From Bacteroidales bacterium (GTDB taxonomy: Bacteria > Bacteroidota > Bacteroidia > Bacteroidales > F082), in assembly GCA_030683155.1 (NCBI GenBank), contig JAUXMV010000015.1, forward strand, positions 1 to 64,000: DNA of 64,000 bases. Direction: 5' to 3'. The notes beneath the pieces are model-generated. The model did not search any database. It had not been told where the DNA came from and saw nothing but the letters and a program-made list of their open reading frames with translations. The translations under genes and the position numbers were made by a program. Shown here in pieces: positions 27,508 through 37,865 of the stretch (position 1 is the stretch's first letter; every line of letters starts with the position of its first letter).

Positions 27508-29385
27508 CTATCTGGCGATAATCAATTTCAGGTTTTTATCTACAAACTTATCCAAAACCCTTACCACATAGGCCCCTCGTGTTGGATGATGAAGCACAAC
27601 CCTCAGGCGCGAACCGTCAATGAAAGCTTCAAAAGATACGATTCTGCCTTGCGCATCATAAATTTCTATTTCTGTATCCGGGGTTAGGTCGATGCCAAAG
27701 CTGAGTTCAAAAACATTTTCAGCCGGGTTGGGAAACAAAAATGGCTTTACACTGATAAATTTTTCTTTTAAAAGTGTATCTGCTGTTGAAGAATTGGATA
27801 CTATCAATCGCACATCAAATGTTCCAAACTGCTCATAAAAAATTGCAGGCGGCTTCATTTCTGAACTTTTGTCAGGGTTTCCTCCTTCAAAAAACCATGA
27901 ATAGGTCTCAATTTTACCACTTGAAAGATTCTCGAAGTCAACTTTTTGATTGATACTGATTTCCTTCCTTTTTGCATCAAAATCAGCAAGTACAAAAAGT
28001 GTGTCTGAACCCAGTCCGCCTAAAACCTGAATACCGCTATTGTCAGGATCGAGCCATGGTTTCAACTGTAAAGCAGACACAGTGCCATTTGATTCCCATG
28101 CATAACTTACTTTGCCGTAGTAATCAGCACCCGAAGTATTTGAGCAACTTGAAATACCTCCTGTAAGCATGCCAACAATTCTTCCGTTGCTATCAAACAA
28201 TGGTGAACCTGAAGAACCTCCCTCAGTTACCCCAAAACCATTTTCAGTTTGCGACCAATTGACTCTCCAATATTTTTCATCCGGATTGGATCCTCCAAAA
28301 CCATAACCGCTCGATACTGGCCTTGCAGTAAAGGTTGAAATTTTCTTGACGTCACCATCAGGATGATGAATACTAGTTCCTGATGTGGTTACATTATTCT
28401 GACGAGACCAGCCGTTAAAGAAAGGATTGTATGTTTTAGGAACATCCTGAAGCAATCGAAGCAGTTTGAAATCGGATCCCTCACTTGTACCATTGGTTGC
28501 TTTTGAAATCAGATTTGCACCTGTCAAAGTTTGTGCAACGGGCTCAGCCAAAGGATTATTACATGAAGTTGTTTCATAGTTAAAAGCAAAAATCCATTGT
28601 GCGTAATCTGCAGCACTTGACAACTCGCCACAATGGTTTGCCGTTAAAAAATAAGGTGTTTCGTCGTTTCTTGCGTTGTTAATGAGAGAGCCTGTGCAAT
28701 AAAAAAGACCTGAACCCTGCTTCACCAAAATGCGTGCAACACCACGTTTTTGTCGCTGCCATTCGGCACCTTCTGTACAATTAACATTCACCTGACAAGA
28801 GCCGGAAGTACCATATCCTGAAACAGACTTATCAGAAAACAACAATCCAATTTCTGAAATAAGGAAATCGTAATCAGAGGACTCAATGTCTGTTTCAAAG
28901 TGTAAAATAACACGTTCACTTTCAAGAGGTTCGATACTGAAAGGATGACCTTCAACCCTGCTTATCTGTGTATATGCACCCAGAATTTTCTTTCTGTCAG
29001 CAGAAATCACAAAAAATTTACCCTTTTCTCCCGGTTCAAAATGCTTGAAATAGAAACTCAAATTCGAACTATTTTCAACATTTATAACCATTCTCCACAC
29101 TTTCAGTCCTGACTCAGGAAAAAGTATCCAGGTTCCATTTGTTGATGGATCTATTTCCACCTGAGAGGTAATTCCAATCAATGGCGGAGTATTATCTGGT
29201 AATTTCATCTGATCTGCTTGCTCTTTTCTCAATGAAAGATGCATTTCTTCCGTTTCAAAATCAATTGCATGACGGAATGGAATTCCAACATCCTTCAATT
29301 GAGCCACAGCATCTTGCGCAAAAAAAAGTGATAAAAAAAGTATTTGAATACCGATGAATATTACTATTCTGAAGTAGTTAAACAT
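27508..29385 (-). CDS. Trypsin-like serine endopeptidase with PKD-like domain and T9SS type A sorting domain
   Basis: 625 aa; TANHCGE (His), EGGSSGSPLFDSNGRIVGMLTGG (Ser), YSWFFEGGNPDKS PKD, C-term LFPNPAENVFELSF. Confidence 0.92.
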   Translation of the reverse strand: MFNYFRIVIFIGIQILFLSLFFAQDAVAQLKDVGIPFRHAIDFETEEMHLSLRKEQADQMKLPDNTPPLIGITSQVEIDPSTNGTWILFPESGLKVWRMVINVENSSNLSFYFKHFEPGEKGKFFVISADRKKILGAYTQISRVEGHPFSIEPLESERVILHFETDIESSDYDFLISEIGLLFSDKSVSGYGTSGSCQVNVNCTEGAEWQRQKRGVARILVKQGSGLFYCTGSLINNARNDETPYFLTANHCGELSSAADYAQWIFAFNYETTSCNNPLAEPVAQTLTGANLISKATNGTSEGSDFKLLRLLQDVPKTYNPFFNGWSRQNNVTTSGTSIHHPDGDVKKISTFTARPVSSGYGFGGSNPDEKYWRVNWSQTENGFGVTEGGSSGSPLFDSNGRIVGMLTGGISSCSNTSGADYYGKVSYAWESNGTVSALQLKPWLDPDNSGIQVLGGLGSDTLFVLADFDAKRKEISINQKVDFENLSSGKIETYSWFFEGGNPDKSSEMKPPAIFYEQFGTFDVRLIVSNSSTADTLLKEKFISVKPFLFPNPAENVFELSFGIDLTPDTEIEIYDAQGRIVSFEAFIDGSRLRVVLHHPTRGAYVVRVLDKFVDKNLKLIIAR

Positions 29386-29488
29386 AGTAGAATTTTAATT
29401 AGCTAAATTAGATATTGTTTGCTTTCATGCTTCAAGTGAATGGAGATTTTTCATTTTAGGATACTTTAAGCTACTTTCTAAAAAATGG

Positions 29489-29496
29489 TACTTTTG
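29489..29496 (+). promoter_or_regulatory. -7 element TACTTTTG of the hldD promoter
   Basis: Lies inside the 5' extension of the 29485 ORF, supporting translation from the ATG at 29512. Confidence 0.5.
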
Positions 29497-29511
29497 CAAA
29501 AACATTTGAAT

Positions 29512-30477
29512 ATGATTGTTATTACAGGTGCAGCCGGCTTCATTGGAAGCGTTGTTGCAGGTTACCTTAACGAAGAAAAGTATGAAAATCTTGTGCTTGT
29601 TGATGCTTTTAACAGGCCCGATAAAGCATTTAATTACGAAAACAAAAAATATACGCAGCTCGTTGAGCGTGATTCCTTTTTTGAATGGATTGAGAAGAAC
29701 CACAAGGATGTGGAATGGGTGATCCATTTGGGCGCCAGAACAGACACTACCGAATTCGATGTAAAAGTTTTTGACAAACTGAACCTGAATTACTCAAAAG
29801 ATATCTGGAAAATCTGCTCAAAATACGAATTACCTTTAATATATGCCTCTTCGGCAGCTACTTATGGAATGGGTGAATTTGGATATGAAGACAATCATGC
29901 TTTAGTTGAAAAACTTAAACCGCTCAATCCATATGGTGAATCTAAAAATGATTTTGACAAATGGGCACTGGATCAAACTGAACAACCTTCATTCTGGGCA
30001 GGCTTAAAGTTCTTTAATGTATACGGTCCGAACGAATATCACAAAGGACGGATGGCATCTGTGATCTTCCATGCTTACAAGCAAATTAATGAAAAAGGCA
30101 GTGTTAATTTATTCAGGTCACACCATCCGGATTTCAAGGATGGCATGCAGCTCCGTGATTTCATTTATGTAAAAGATGTGGCAAGGGTAATCCATTTTCT
30201 AATGAAAAACAAACCTGCAAATGGCCTCTATAACCTTGGAACCGGCGAAGCGAGGGCATTTCTCGATTTGGCAAAAAACACTTTCAATGCTTTGGGCAAA
30301 ACACCTGAAATAAGTTTTATTGATACCCCGATTGATATAAGAGATAAATACCAGTATTTCACTGAGGCAAAGATGGATAAGCTTCGGAAAGCAGGCTACA
30401 ACGAAAAATTCACATCGTTGGAAGAAGGGGTTGATGATTATGTAAGAAACTATCTTGTAAAAGGACGCTGTTTTTGA
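29512..30477 (+). CDS. hldD: ADP-glyceromanno-heptose 6-epimerase
   Basis: Start set to MIVITGAAGFIGS; SDR Rossmann motif; YGESKNDFDKW; GLKFFNVYGPNEYHKGRMASV. Confidence 0.94.
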   Translation: MIVITGAAGFIGSVVAGYLNEEKYENLVLVDAFNRPDKAFNYENKKYTQLVERDSFFEWIEKNHKDVEWVIHLGARTDTTEFDVKVFDKLNLNYSKDIWKICSKYELPLIYASSAATYGMGEFGYEDNHALVEKLKPLNPYGESKNDFDKWALDQTEQPSFWAGLKFFNVYGPNEYHKGRMASVIFHAYKQINEKGSVNLFRSHHPDFKDGMQLRDFIYVKDVARVIHFLMKNKPANGLYNLGTGEARAFLDLAKNTFNALGKTPEISFIDTPIDIRDKYQYFTEAKMDKLRKAGYNEKFTSLEEGVDDYVRNYLVKGRCF

Positions 30478-30815
30478 TTGATCAGCTTTTGTTCTAATTC
30501 CTTGTCTAGACCGATTAAAAAGTTCTTAATCCTGTTAAATGTTTCGAGGTAAACGATTTTCTCTTCTACAACTTCGAAATCATTTTTAAGCACCTCGCGC
30601 GCCCCTTGAAGTGTGTAGCCTTTCACTTTAACAAGGTTATAGATGATATGCAGATAGCGCATGTCTCTTTCTGTAAACAGGCGGTTCCCTTTCTTGTTCT
30701 TTTTTGGTTTAAGAATATCAAACTCTTTCTCCCAAAATCTTATTAATGAAGTGTTTACCTGAAATGTTTCAGCCACTTCACCAATACTGTAATAAATTTT
30801 AGTTGATTTGGCCAT
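30450..30815 (-). CDS. MerR family transcriptional regulator
   Basis: 121 aa; IYYSIGEVAETFQVNTSLIRFWEKEFDILKPKKNKKGNRLFTERDM. Confidence 0.93.
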   Translation of the reverse strand: MAKSTKIYYSIGEVAETFQVNTSLIRFWEKEFDILKPKKNKKGNRLFTERDMRYLHIIYNLVKVKGYTLQGAREVLKNDFEVVEEKIVYLETFNRIKNFLIGLDKELEQKLINQKQRPFTR

Positions 30816-30820
30816 GATTA

Positions 30821-31792
30821 TTAATCCATGGTTTGTGAAGGGAGCAATGACAACTCAAGGATCATTTCGTATTCCTCTGGTGTCAAATCGTTAAAGAAAA
30901 AATGGATAGGATTTACCGGGCGGTCTCCCTTATGCACTTCATAATGAAGGTGAGGTGAAGTAGATTTGCCGGTACTTCCGACCTTTCCGATAAGTTGTCC
31001 GCGTTTCACTTTTTCGCCTCTTTTTATGCTAAATGCGCTAAGATGACCATAGAGTGTTTTGTATCCAAAACCGTGATCGATAATGATTGTGTTTCCGTAG
31101 CCAAAATAGCTTCTTTCAACTTTTGACACCACACCATCACCGGTTGCAAAAACTTCAGTCCCGGTTGTAGCAGAGAAATCAACCCCCTGATGAAACTTAT
31201 TCACCTTATAGAATGGATCAAGTCTGACACCAAAATGTGAAGAAATTCTTCGGATATCATGGTTTTTTATAGGTTGAATGGCAGGAATCGAAGCAAGCAT
31301 CTCACTTTTGTTGCGCGCTAAATCATAGACTTCATCAAAAGATTTTGATTGCACATATAGCTGACTTGCGATGCGATCAAGTCTTTTGGCTGTCTCAACC
31401 ACAATCTCAGAGTTTTTGAAACCAATGAGTTTCTCATATCGGTCGGTGCCACCAAAACCTGCGCGACGCACAGAGCTCGGAATAGGTTCAGCCTCAAATA
31501 TGGTGCGATAGATATAGTCGTCCCTTTGCTGAAGATCGGCAACCAACTTGTCCATCGATTCAAGTCGATTTGACATAAATTCATATTGCAGCTTCAGAAA
31601 GTCAAGCTCGCGTTTTTGCATTCGTTCTTTTGGAGAACCAAAAAAATGAAAAGCAATGAAAACAAAAACAGCTGCAAAAGCACCGGTAGTGAGGATATAA
31701 GACAAGACACCGAAAAGGCGCTGTTTCCAATTCACCCTGTATAATTCATACGAAAGTGATTTTTGATTGAAAACATATTTTTGACGGGCCAT
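30821..31792 (-). CDS. M23 family metallopeptidase
   Basis: 323 aa; SSHFGVRLDPFYKVNKFHQGVDFSATTGTEVFATGDG, GYKTLYGHL, TSPHLHYEVHK. Confidence 0.95.
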   Translation of the reverse strand: MARQKYVFNQKSLSYELYRVNWKQRLFGVLSYILTTGAFAAVFVFIAFHFFGSPKERMQKRELDFLKLQYEFMSNRLESMDKLVADLQQRDDYIYRTIFEAEPIPSSVRRAGFGGTDRYEKLIGFKNSEIVVETAKRLDRIASQLYVQSKSFDEVYDLARNKSEMLASIPAIQPIKNHDIRRISSHFGVRLDPFYKVNKFHQGVDFSATTGTEVFATGDGVVSKVERSYFGYGNTIIIDHGFGYKTLYGHLSAFSIKRGEKVKRGQLIGKVGSTGKSTSPHLHYEVHKGDRPVNPIHFFFNDLTPEEYEMILELSLLPSQTMD

Positions 31793-31906
31793 ATTCAGAG
31801 GTTCAGTGAGAATTGATTTTTAAGCCAGCAAAATTAATAAAATAACCTAAATTTGCAAACTTTACTGAAATGTTAAAAACTTGAAAAATACAATAACTTT
31901 ATAAAA

Positions 31907-34531
31907 ATGAACTCCTTACAGATTAGAAACATCTTTCTTGAATTCTTTAAGTCGAAACAGCATTCTATCGTTTCATCTGCACCCATCGTTGTGAAGGATG
32001 ATCCAACCCTTATGTTTACAAATGCAGGGATGAATCAGTTCAAGGATTTTTTTCTTGGAAATGCTGCTCCAACTTCCAACCGTATCGCAAACACCCAAAA
32101 ATGTTTAAGGGTTTCCGGCAAGCACAACGACCTCGAAGAAGTTGGTTATGACACCTATCATCATACGATGTTCGAAATGTTGGGTAATTGGTCTTTTGGA
32201 GATTATTTCAAAAAAGAAGCCATTGAATGGGCATGGGAATTGCTGACCGAAATTTATAAAATAGACAAAGACCGGCTTTACGTGAGTGTTTTTGGAGGTG
32301 ACAGTGCTGATGGGCTTGATAAAGACAATGAAGCTTTCGAGTTTTGGAAAAAAATTGTTCCGGAAAGCCGCATAATTTATGGAAGTAAAAAAGATAATTT
32401 CTGGGAAATGGGAGACACAGGCCCTTGTGGACCATGCTCAGAAATTCATGTTGATATAAGAGATGATGCTGAACGTAAGTTTATCGACGGCAAATCTCTC
32501 GTAAATAATGATCATCCTGAAGTAATTGAAATCTGGAATCTGGTTTTTATTGAGTTCAACAGACAAGCCAATGGTAGCCTCGTAAAACTACCTTCAAGAC
32601 ATGTTGACACAGGTATGGGATTCGAACGATTGACAATGGCGTTGCAAGGAAAAAAATCAAACTATGATACTGACATTTTTCAACCCATCCTTCAGGAAAT
32701 AGCACATCTCGCAAAGCTTACCTATGGCAGTGACAATCAAAAGGATATAGCCATGAGGGTTATAGCCGACCACCTGAGAGCTGTTGCTTTTACGATTGCC
32801 GATGGTCAGTTGCCATCCAATACCGGCGCTGGCTATGTAATTCGCAGAATATTGAGAAGAGCTGTCAGGTATGGTTTTACTTTCCTTGGGTTTGAGGAAC
32901 CTTTTGTTTATAAGCTTCTTAATGTTTTAAAAAGCCAGATGTCGGATAATTTCCCTGAACTGGCTTCACAATATGAATTGGTTTCAAAGGTCATTTATGA
33001 AGAAGAAGCTTCCTTCCTAAGAACCCTTGCTCAAGGAATTCGGCGTTTTGAGCAATATTCAGAATCACACAAAGAAATCGCAACAATCGAAGGAAATTTT
33101 GCTTTTGAATTATTTGATACCTACGGCTTCCCTATTGACCTAACGAATCTTTTGGCTAAGGAAAAAGGCCTTGATGTTGACATGGACGGTTTTCACGCCA
33201 AACTGAACGAACAAAAAAACAGATCACGCAAAGCAGCTGAAACCGCTGCCGGCGACTGGGTAATTGTGAACAAGAACTTTTCGAAAACAGAATTTATTGG
33301 TTATGAGCATCTGGAAGCAGAAGTGCAAATCATTCGCTATCGGGAAGTTGTCTCAAAAAAGAAAAAACATTTTGAAATTGTTTTGAATAAAACACCTTTT
33401 TATGCCGAGTCGGGCGGACAAATCGGCGACACAGGTCATTTGATAAATCAGGATGAAAAATTGGTTATTTTCAATACTCTAAAAGAAAACAATCTGATTG
33501 TTCATCTATCCAATGACTTACCTCAGAATCCTGAAAAGTCATTTTTAGCCAGAGTAGATGCTGAAAAGAGGTTATCAATTGTCAATAACCATAGCGCTAC
33601 ACATATTATGCATGCGGCACTCAGGCAAGTGTTGGGAAATCATGTTGAACAAAAAGGTTCGCTCGTTGATCATGAGCGGTTACGTTTTGATTTCAGTCAT
33701 TTTGGCAAAATGACACATGAGGAAATCCGACGCGTTGAAAAAATTGTAAACGATAGAATCAGACAAAATATTCCACGTCAGGCCTTGCATGATGTGCCAA
33801 TAGAAGAAGCAAAAGCTATGGGAGCCATGGCGCTTTTCGGCGAAAAATATGGTGAACATGTGAGAGTTATTATGTTTAATCCTGAGTTTTCTGTGGAGTT
33901 ATGCGGAGGCACACATGTTGAAGCCACAGGCCAAATTGGCTCCTTTCGAATCATAAGTGAAGGCGCAATTGCTGCCGGTGTAAGACGCGTGGAAGCTGTT
34001 ACCGGACAAGCTGCTGAAGATTTTGCTAACAAACATATTGATCAGTTGCTGCAAATTCGTGAAATAGTTAAAAGTACCGGCGATGTTGTGCGTGGAGTTC
34101 AGCAACTTTCAGAAAATCATAGTGAACTTCAGAAAAAGATTGAGGTTCTGCTACTTGAAAAAGCAAATATTATGGCAGACCAACTCATTCAAAAAGCAGA
34201 AATAGTTAATGGCATTCAACTGATTTGTCAGTCAATCAATGAAGATGGTGAAATGGCCAAGAACATTGCAATACAAATTAAAAATAAAGTCAATAACTTT
34301 GTCGTACTGCTTTACGGTCAGAATGAAGGCAAAGCAATGATTTGTTTAATGGTAACCGATGACCTCATTGAATCGAAAAAAATCGATGCATCAGCACTAA
34401 TAAAATCTGTTTCGAAAGAAATTCAAGGTGGCGGTGGGGGTCAAAAACATCTTGCAACTGCTGGAGGAAAAAATCCTGATGGGCTAAGTAAGGCAATAAA
34501 AATGATCATTGAAACAATTAAATCATTGTAA
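31907..34531 (+). CDS. alaS: Alanine--tRNA ligase
   Basis: 874 aa; LMFTNAGMNQFKDFFLG, HNDLEEVGYDTYHHTMFEMLGNWSFGDYFK, NNHSATHIMHAALR, ELCGGTHV. Confidence 0.99.
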   Translation: MNSLQIRNIFLEFFKSKQHSIVSSAPIVVKDDPTLMFTNAGMNQFKDFFLGNAAPTSNRIANTQKCLRVSGKHNDLEEVGYDTYHHTMFEMLGNWSFGDYFKKEAIEWAWELLTEIYKIDKDRLYVSVFGGDSADGLDKDNEAFEFWKKIVPESRIIYGSKKDNFWEMGDTGPCGPCSEIHVDIRDDAERKFIDGKSLVNNDHPEVIEIWNLVFIEFNRQANGSLVKLPSRHVDTGMGFERLTMALQGKKSNYDTDIFQPILQEIAHLAKLTYGSDNQKDIAMRVIADHLRAVAFTIADGQLPSNTGAGYVIRRILRRAVRYGFTFLGFEEPFVYKLLNVLKSQMSDNFPELASQYELVSKVIYEEEASFLRTLAQGIRRFEQYSESHKEIATIEGNFAFELFDTYGFPIDLTNLLAKEKGLDVDMDGFHAKLNEQKNRSRKAAETAAGDWVIVNKNFSKTEFIGYEHLEAEVQIIRYREVVSKKKKHFEIVLNKTPFYAESGGQIGDTGHLINQDEKLVIFNTLKENNLIVHLSNDLPQNPEKSFLARVDAEKRLSIVNNHSATHIMHAALRQVLGNHVEQKGSLVDHERLRFDFSHFGKMTHEEIRRVEKIVNDRIRQNIPRQALHDVPIEEAKAMGAMALFGEKYGEHVRVIMFNPEFSVELCGGTHVEATGQIGSFRIISEGAIAAGVRRVEAVTGQAAEDFANKHIDQLLQIREIVKSTGDVVRGVQQLSENHSELQKKIEVLLLEKANIMADQLIQKAEIVNGIQLICQSINEDGEMAKNIAIQIKNKVNNFVVLLYGQNEGKAMICLMVTDDLIESKKIDASALIKSVSKEIQGGGGGQKHLATAGGKNPDGLSKAIKMIIETIKSL

Positions 34532-34544
34532 ATCATATTTTTAA

Positions 34545-34583
34545 TAAAAATATTTGTTAAACTTCTCTAAAAATATTTGTTGA
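34545..34583 (+). repeat. Direct repeat TAAAAATATTTGTTRA x2 (23-bp period), intergenic
   Basis: 34545-34560 and 34568-34583. Confidence 0.6.
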
Positions 34584-34704
34584 AATACCTGTTAATAAAT
34601 TCATTGTTTTTGATAACTAATTGTTTATTTTTGATAAATATTTTGCGATATTTACATCTTGAAATTAATTAGGATTTCAAGATGACAAAAACAAAAGCTT
34701 AAAT

Positions 34705-35955
34705 ATGAAAAATTCGATCATAACTGTCCTTTTTATTTGCTTTATACAACTACTACCTGCGCAGACTATGGACTATTATGATCTTCAGGACTTCTCTATT
34801 ATGAGTCCAGTTCAGTCGGGCATTTATGATGCGCTTGGATGGTCAATGCAAGACAATGGCAAGTGGGCCTTTGAAGATAACAAAATTCCCTATTCTGACA
34901 GCCGGTCAAATAATTCGCGTCCGGAAGGGTTAAATACGCTTGGTCAAGACAATTTCATCTCACTTGAGTTGAGAAAAATTATGATTGACGACATCCAATA
35001 CAACGTCTTAGTAAAAATATATAATGATGGTGAATTTGAGTTTCCGTTTCTTCAAAGAAACTGGAGTGCTTTTAAGTCACTTGATTTTTATGTTTTCAGA
35101 AGCGAAAAACTCAAAGAGCTTTTGCCTGAAGAAATGCCTTACAATGTTATGTATCTGGTAGATTTGAGGTGTTATGCTGTTGGAACAATAAAAAACTATG
35201 AGAAGAGTGTCTTCATGGGAAAAAATCTCAACCTGGCAAAATATTCTACAGGTGTTATAAGTAACTTTCAAGCTACTAAAAGTGGCTATGAAGAACAAAT
35301 AATCAGGTCTATTCAAGATAGAAAACTTGGAAAGAGTATTAACGATGGTAATTTAATTTTTGCCGTTTATCCAATCAAGGCACAGGATAAAGAGAAGACA
35401 CGTTTCAAACTGATAAAGTCATATTTAAACGACAACCTTCTTAAAATGCAAACTTCTCCTGACAATTGGAGGCATTTATTCAGTGAAACATTTTATGAAG
35501 TTGACTTCAATATTTATCATAATTTCATTTCACAATCATTATCCTATTTTGTTGAAGTCGACAAAGCAGTGACCGCATATGACTCCCATTATAATTGGGG
35601 AATGTTACGTTACCAAATAGGAGATTATGTTGGCGCTCTGGAAGCATTTAATAAAGCATTTGAGGAAAACCCAAAAACCGATGACTTCATGATTTATGCC
35701 TATCGAGGCAACACCCGAAGTAAAATGGGTCTCCATCGTGAAGCTATTGCCGATTTCGACAGAGCAATTATTTTAAGACCAAAACGCGTTGTTGATTATC
35801 CAAACTGGATTCGCAATTATTTCAACCGTGGTGTTGCAAAATACTATCTAAACAATAGTTCCGGGGCATGTGAAGATTGGAAAAAAGCTTATGATATGGG
35901 CTATGGTAGTGCAGGTGAATACTTGAATGATTTTTGTGGCATTAAAACAAAATAG
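34705..35955 (+). CDS. Secreted TPR-containing hypothetical protein
   Basis: 416 aa; signal peptide; YVGALEAFNKAFEENPKTDDFMIYAYRGNTRSKMGLHREAIADFDRAI. Confidence 0.8.
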   Translation: MKNSIITVLFICFIQLLPAQTMDYYDLQDFSIMSPVQSGIYDALGWSMQDNGKWAFEDNKIPYSDSRSNNSRPEGLNTLGQDNFISLELRKIMIDDIQYNVLVKIYNDGEFEFPFLQRNWSAFKSLDFYVFRSEKLKELLPEEMPYNVMYLVDLRCYAVGTIKNYEKSVFMGKNLNLAKYSTGVISNFQATKSGYEEQIIRSIQDRKLGKSINDGNLIFAVYPIKAQDKEKTRFKLIKSYLNDNLLKMQTSPDNWRHLFSETFYEVDFNIYHNFISQSLSYFVEVDKAVTAYDSHYNWGMLRYQIGDYVGALEAFNKAFEENPKTDDFMIYAYRGNTRSKMGLHREAIADFDRAIILRPKRVVDYPNWIRNYFNRGVAKYYLNNSSGACEDWKKAYDMGYGSAGEYLNDFCGIKTK

Positions 35956-35957
35956 GC

Positions 35958-37133
35958 ATGTTAGATAAACTACTTTTCAAAATCCTATTCGTTGTTTTGT
36001 TCATTTCTTTGATGATAACTACAAAAGCTTATCCTCAGGAAGATATGAACAACAACGAACTAAGTAGTTGGCAAATAGGCTTATATGGTGGTTTTTCTCA
36101 ATATTACGGTGACATAAGCAACAAAACATATTTTCAGAAATTTTCGGGTGAAACAGGAATTTCTTTTGGGTTACATTTCAGAAGACACTTTAACGAAAAT
36201 TTCGGTTTAGGTGTGGCATTCAACAGATCGAATTTGTTAAGTAAAAAAGATTTTCAAGCAGATCAGACAACACCTTTTAATAGAGAATATACCGGAACCT
36301 TAAATCATTTTTCAGTACATAGTTATCTGAATTTTTCAAATTTTTTCTGGGGCTATACGGATAGAAAATTAAATATTTATGGAACCTTAGGACTTGGATA
36401 TGCAACCTGGACAGGTACCTTAAGAAATAGTCTTAATGGCTCTGTAGTCGAAGACGCCAGCACTGCATTAAGTAAAAATCTTAGCAAAGCTGCTCCTTCA
36501 TTTCCTGCAACTTTCGGCATAGAATATTCATTGAGTGAAAACTTAAAATTAACTTTTGAAGGAACGTTGTTAACGATTTTTTCTGATGATCTTGATTATT
36601 ACAGGGATGGATATCAATATGATATCATAACCCAAACTCATTTTGGTATCAGCTATTTCATTAAAAGCGGAGGCTCTGCAAGAAGAGTCAAACAACCATC
36701 TGGAACAAAATCTTCTTCTTCGCGTTGGGAGCCTTTAATGCCTGTCAGTGTTATTGAATATGAGGTATTTCCTGAGTTGCCTTCAGAGAGAAAATCTAAA
36801 ATAGAAATTCCACCACTGACATTAACACCTGTTCAGGAAAAAGTTGTTCCACAACCTGCGTCCTCTCCAGCCTTTGAATTTCGGGTACAGATTTATGCCA
36901 AGAGCCAAAGAGTAACAAGCTCGACATCAATTTACAGAAACATTCAGTTTGAGTACCCAATCATTGAAAATCATTTCAATGGAATATACCGCTACTCAAC
37001 TGGTAGTTTCAGATCTTATTCCGATGCAGAATCATACGCCCGTCAGCTTCAGAGCAGAGGTGTTTATGATGCATTTGTTGTTGCATACCGAAACAATGAA
37101 AGAGTCAGTATTACATCTGAAATGAAGAGATAG
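35958..37133 (+). CDS. Outer-membrane beta-barrel protein with C-terminal SPOR-like domain
   Basis: 391 aa; GLYGGFSQYYGDIS...; C-term FRVQIYAKSQRV...YRYSTGSFRSYSDAESYARQLQSRGVYDAFVVAY. Confidence 0.78.
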   Translation: MLDKLLFKILFVVLFISLMITTKAYPQEDMNNNELSSWQIGLYGGFSQYYGDISNKTYFQKFSGETGISFGLHFRRHFNENFGLGVAFNRSNLLSKKDFQADQTTPFNREYTGTLNHFSVHSYLNFSNFFWGYTDRKLNIYGTLGLGYATWTGTLRNSLNGSVVEDASTALSKNLSKAAPSFPATFGIEYSLSENLKLTFEGTLLTIFSDDLDYYRDGYQYDIITQTHFGISYFIKSGGSARRVKQPSGTKSSSSRWEPLMPVSVIEYEVFPELPSERKSKIEIPPLTLTPVQEKVVPQPASSPAFEFRVQIYAKSQRVTSSTSIYRNIQFEYPIIENHFNGIYRYSTGSFRSYSDAESYARQLQSRGVYDAFVVAYRNNERVSITSEMKR

Positions 37134-37382
37134 TTTTCTGAAAAATAGTAGCCTTCATTCATGCTCAGCTTCCTAAATCTTATAAAGCTTTAACTTTTCT
37201 GGCATTTAAGTAAAATTTCAGCCAGCGAAAAGTGAAATAATTTCACAATCGATATCAGTAATTCTCCTTCAGGCATGTATTATGTACTGTTAAAGACAAT
37301 TTCAAATGTACTCAAATCAAAGATTATCAAAAAATAAGCAGTGCCTTCTCAAATAATTTTTGAGTAAAAGGCCGGCATTTAA

Positions 37383-37430
37383 AAACCCATTGCATTTCTT
37401 GTCAAAACTTTACAAGAATGCAATGGGTTT
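37383..37430. terminator. Bidirectional terminator between convergent genes
   Basis: About 19-bp stem AAACCCATTGCATTTCTTGT...ACAAGAATGCAATGGGTTT with a one-base bulge. Confidence 0.75.
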
Positions 37431-37473
37431 ATGTCTTCAAAGCCATCGAAAACAAAGAAGGTAAATTTATTTC

Positions 37474-37800
37474 CTATTTTTTTCGAAGGTCAAGAATAAT
37501 CTTCTGAAGCTGAGCTGCCTCAAATGGTAAAATTCTGCCGTCAGTTTCGGTTGTAAGGCCGATCCACATTTCATCCTCCTGAAGTTCGTTCAACCATGTG
37601 ATAAATTCCTTCAATTCCATTTCAACCGTTTCATAGCCATTCCATTCGTCAAGGATAGAAGCTGCCGCAGCTTTTTCATTTGGCCATACTGGCAAATAAG
37701 AAATCTTGTTTTCGCCCTCAAGCATAGCAAAAAGCCCGTCATCAGCCTGAAGCAACCAAACAGTGTTGCTTTCAATTATTTCATTCAAAAAAGCTTCCAT
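37474..37800 (-). CDS. DUF2750-like protein
   Basis: VWLLQADDGLFAMLEGENKISYLPVWPNEKAAAASILDEWNGYETVEMELKEFITWLNELQEDEMWIGL; start placed at MEAFLNE. Confidence 0.75.
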   Translation of the reverse strand: MEAFLNEIIESNTVWLLQADDGLFAMLEGENKISYLPVWPNEKAAAASILDEWNGYETVEMELKEFITWLNELQEDEMWIGLTTETDGRILPFEAAQLQKIILDLRKK

Positions 37801-37865
37801 AATAATTTTCTTTCTTAAAACTTTAATAACTAACAAGTTAAAATATTATCCATCTTTATCTTACA

